A stretch of DNA of 64,000 nucleotides, taken from the NCBI GenBank assembly GCA_026182355.1, contig JAPFBL010000168.1, positions 881,501 through 945,500 on the forward strand. Reading direction: 5' to 3'. Both the position numbers and the translations under genes were made by a program. Source of the stretch: Hermatobates lingyangjiaoensis. Lineage: Eukaryota > Arthropoda > Insecta > Hemiptera > Hermatobatidae. This document shows, piece by piece, positions 63,596-64,000 of this stretch. Within the stretch, counting starts at the first letter, position 1. The number at the start of each line of letters is the position of its first letter. Under the pieces are notes generated by a model. That model saw only the letters and a list, made by a program, of their open reading frames with translations, ran no database searches and was not told the DNA's origin.

Positions 63596-64000
63596 AACAG
63601 ACTGTATTTTGAAGGGCAAGATAAATATTTATGGAATATACAGATTTTTTGCACTTTGCTAAACTGGTAACACAAGTTTGCAATCTGTTTTGGAAGAATG
63701 GTATTTTGTTGATAGTTGGTGATAAGATAAATGGGAAAGTGTATCATTTAGTTGGTTAATGCTTCGAGGTATGTTTGGGTTAGTTTTTGCTTCGTGTTTT
63801 TATAATTTATTAAGACCGGTGTTGTTTGCGAAGTGGGGAGGCTTAGATTTAATAAACGCCTGAGTCGGAGCTGTTTAAGAAGGCATGGTTAATCCTGGCA
63901 ATGGAATACTTGCCGCCTGCTGGGAGGCAGCAGCAATCCGCACTAATGACTCCAAACATGATTATCTTCAAACACATGTACTCTTCGTGTGTGAAGATAG
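63596..64000. other. Low-copy sequence at the window end
   Basis: 63810-64000 (gcgaagtggggaggcttaga, ggaatacttgccgcctgctg, gcagcaatccgcactaatga) is compositionally distinct, not repeated in the window and non-coding by eye. A candidate conserved block; it continues past the window. Confidence 0.3.

Overview
This window is eukaryotic and reads as a gene-poor, very AT-rich stretch of an invertebrate animal genome, either a long intron or an intergenic region. The evidence is the absence of dense long ORFs, many (TA)n runs, tRNA-derived SINEs with A and B boxes, and remnants of mariner, hAT, Helitron and Jockey-like LINE elements, plus four large minisatellites. I cannot name the species. Nothing here looks bacterial or organellar. 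No complete host protein-coding gene is visible. The only host-gene hints are a splice-site arrangement near 60.19 kb and possible small exons at 60.2-61.55 kb on the + strand.

Layout. 0-4 kb: a 23-bp-based satellite with a 215-bp higher-order period, a fold-back repeat and a pair of ~193-bp direct repeats. 4.9-7.8 kb: a palindromic MITE-like family around a decayed hAT transposase. 8-13 kb: mostly unassignable sequence. 13-22 kb and 34.5-36 kb: dense clusters of short interspersed repeats (called A, B, C, D, E, F and G here), many running into (TA)n tracts. 23-30 kb: tRNA-SINEs and a 1.2-kb minisatellite. 31-31.7 kb: a 124-bp tandem array. 36.5-37.8 kb: a Jockey-like LINE relic with a SINE inserted, then duplicated in tandem. 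39-42.9 kb: a 1.8-kb array of a 26-bp unit lying between two copies of another repeat. 43.6-44.4 kb: a Helitron-like element. 44.6-45.4 kb: a 46-bp minisatellite. 45.5-47.3 kb: SINEs. 47.6-52.6 kb: another A/B/C/E/G cluster containing a 237-bp near-perfect palindrome. 53.8-55.2 kb: a bounded hAT element with an 8-bp target duplication and a minisatellite grown inside it. 55.3-60.1 kb: SINEs and fold-backs. 61.56-62.50 kb: an internally deleted mariner. 62.5-64 kb: family A/B repeats and a short unique tail.

The most interesting signal is a motif shared by otherwise unrelated short repeats at about 20 loci: CTGANGA, one spacer base, a 3-7 bp hairpin, then GAAA. In the best cases it has flanks that can pair as a helix I and a cleavage-type UH (often GTC) triplet. 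This is close to the core of a minimal type I hammerhead ribozyme, such as those described in Penelope-like retroelements and retrozymes, but with one extra base before helix II. Whether these RNAs cleave cannot be judged from sequence alone. Secondary observations are a tRNA-SINE with two alternative 3' tails, a possible 3' transduction by a truncated SINE, a SINE-in-LINE unit duplicated in tandem, and a candidate recursive-splicing (ratchet) site.
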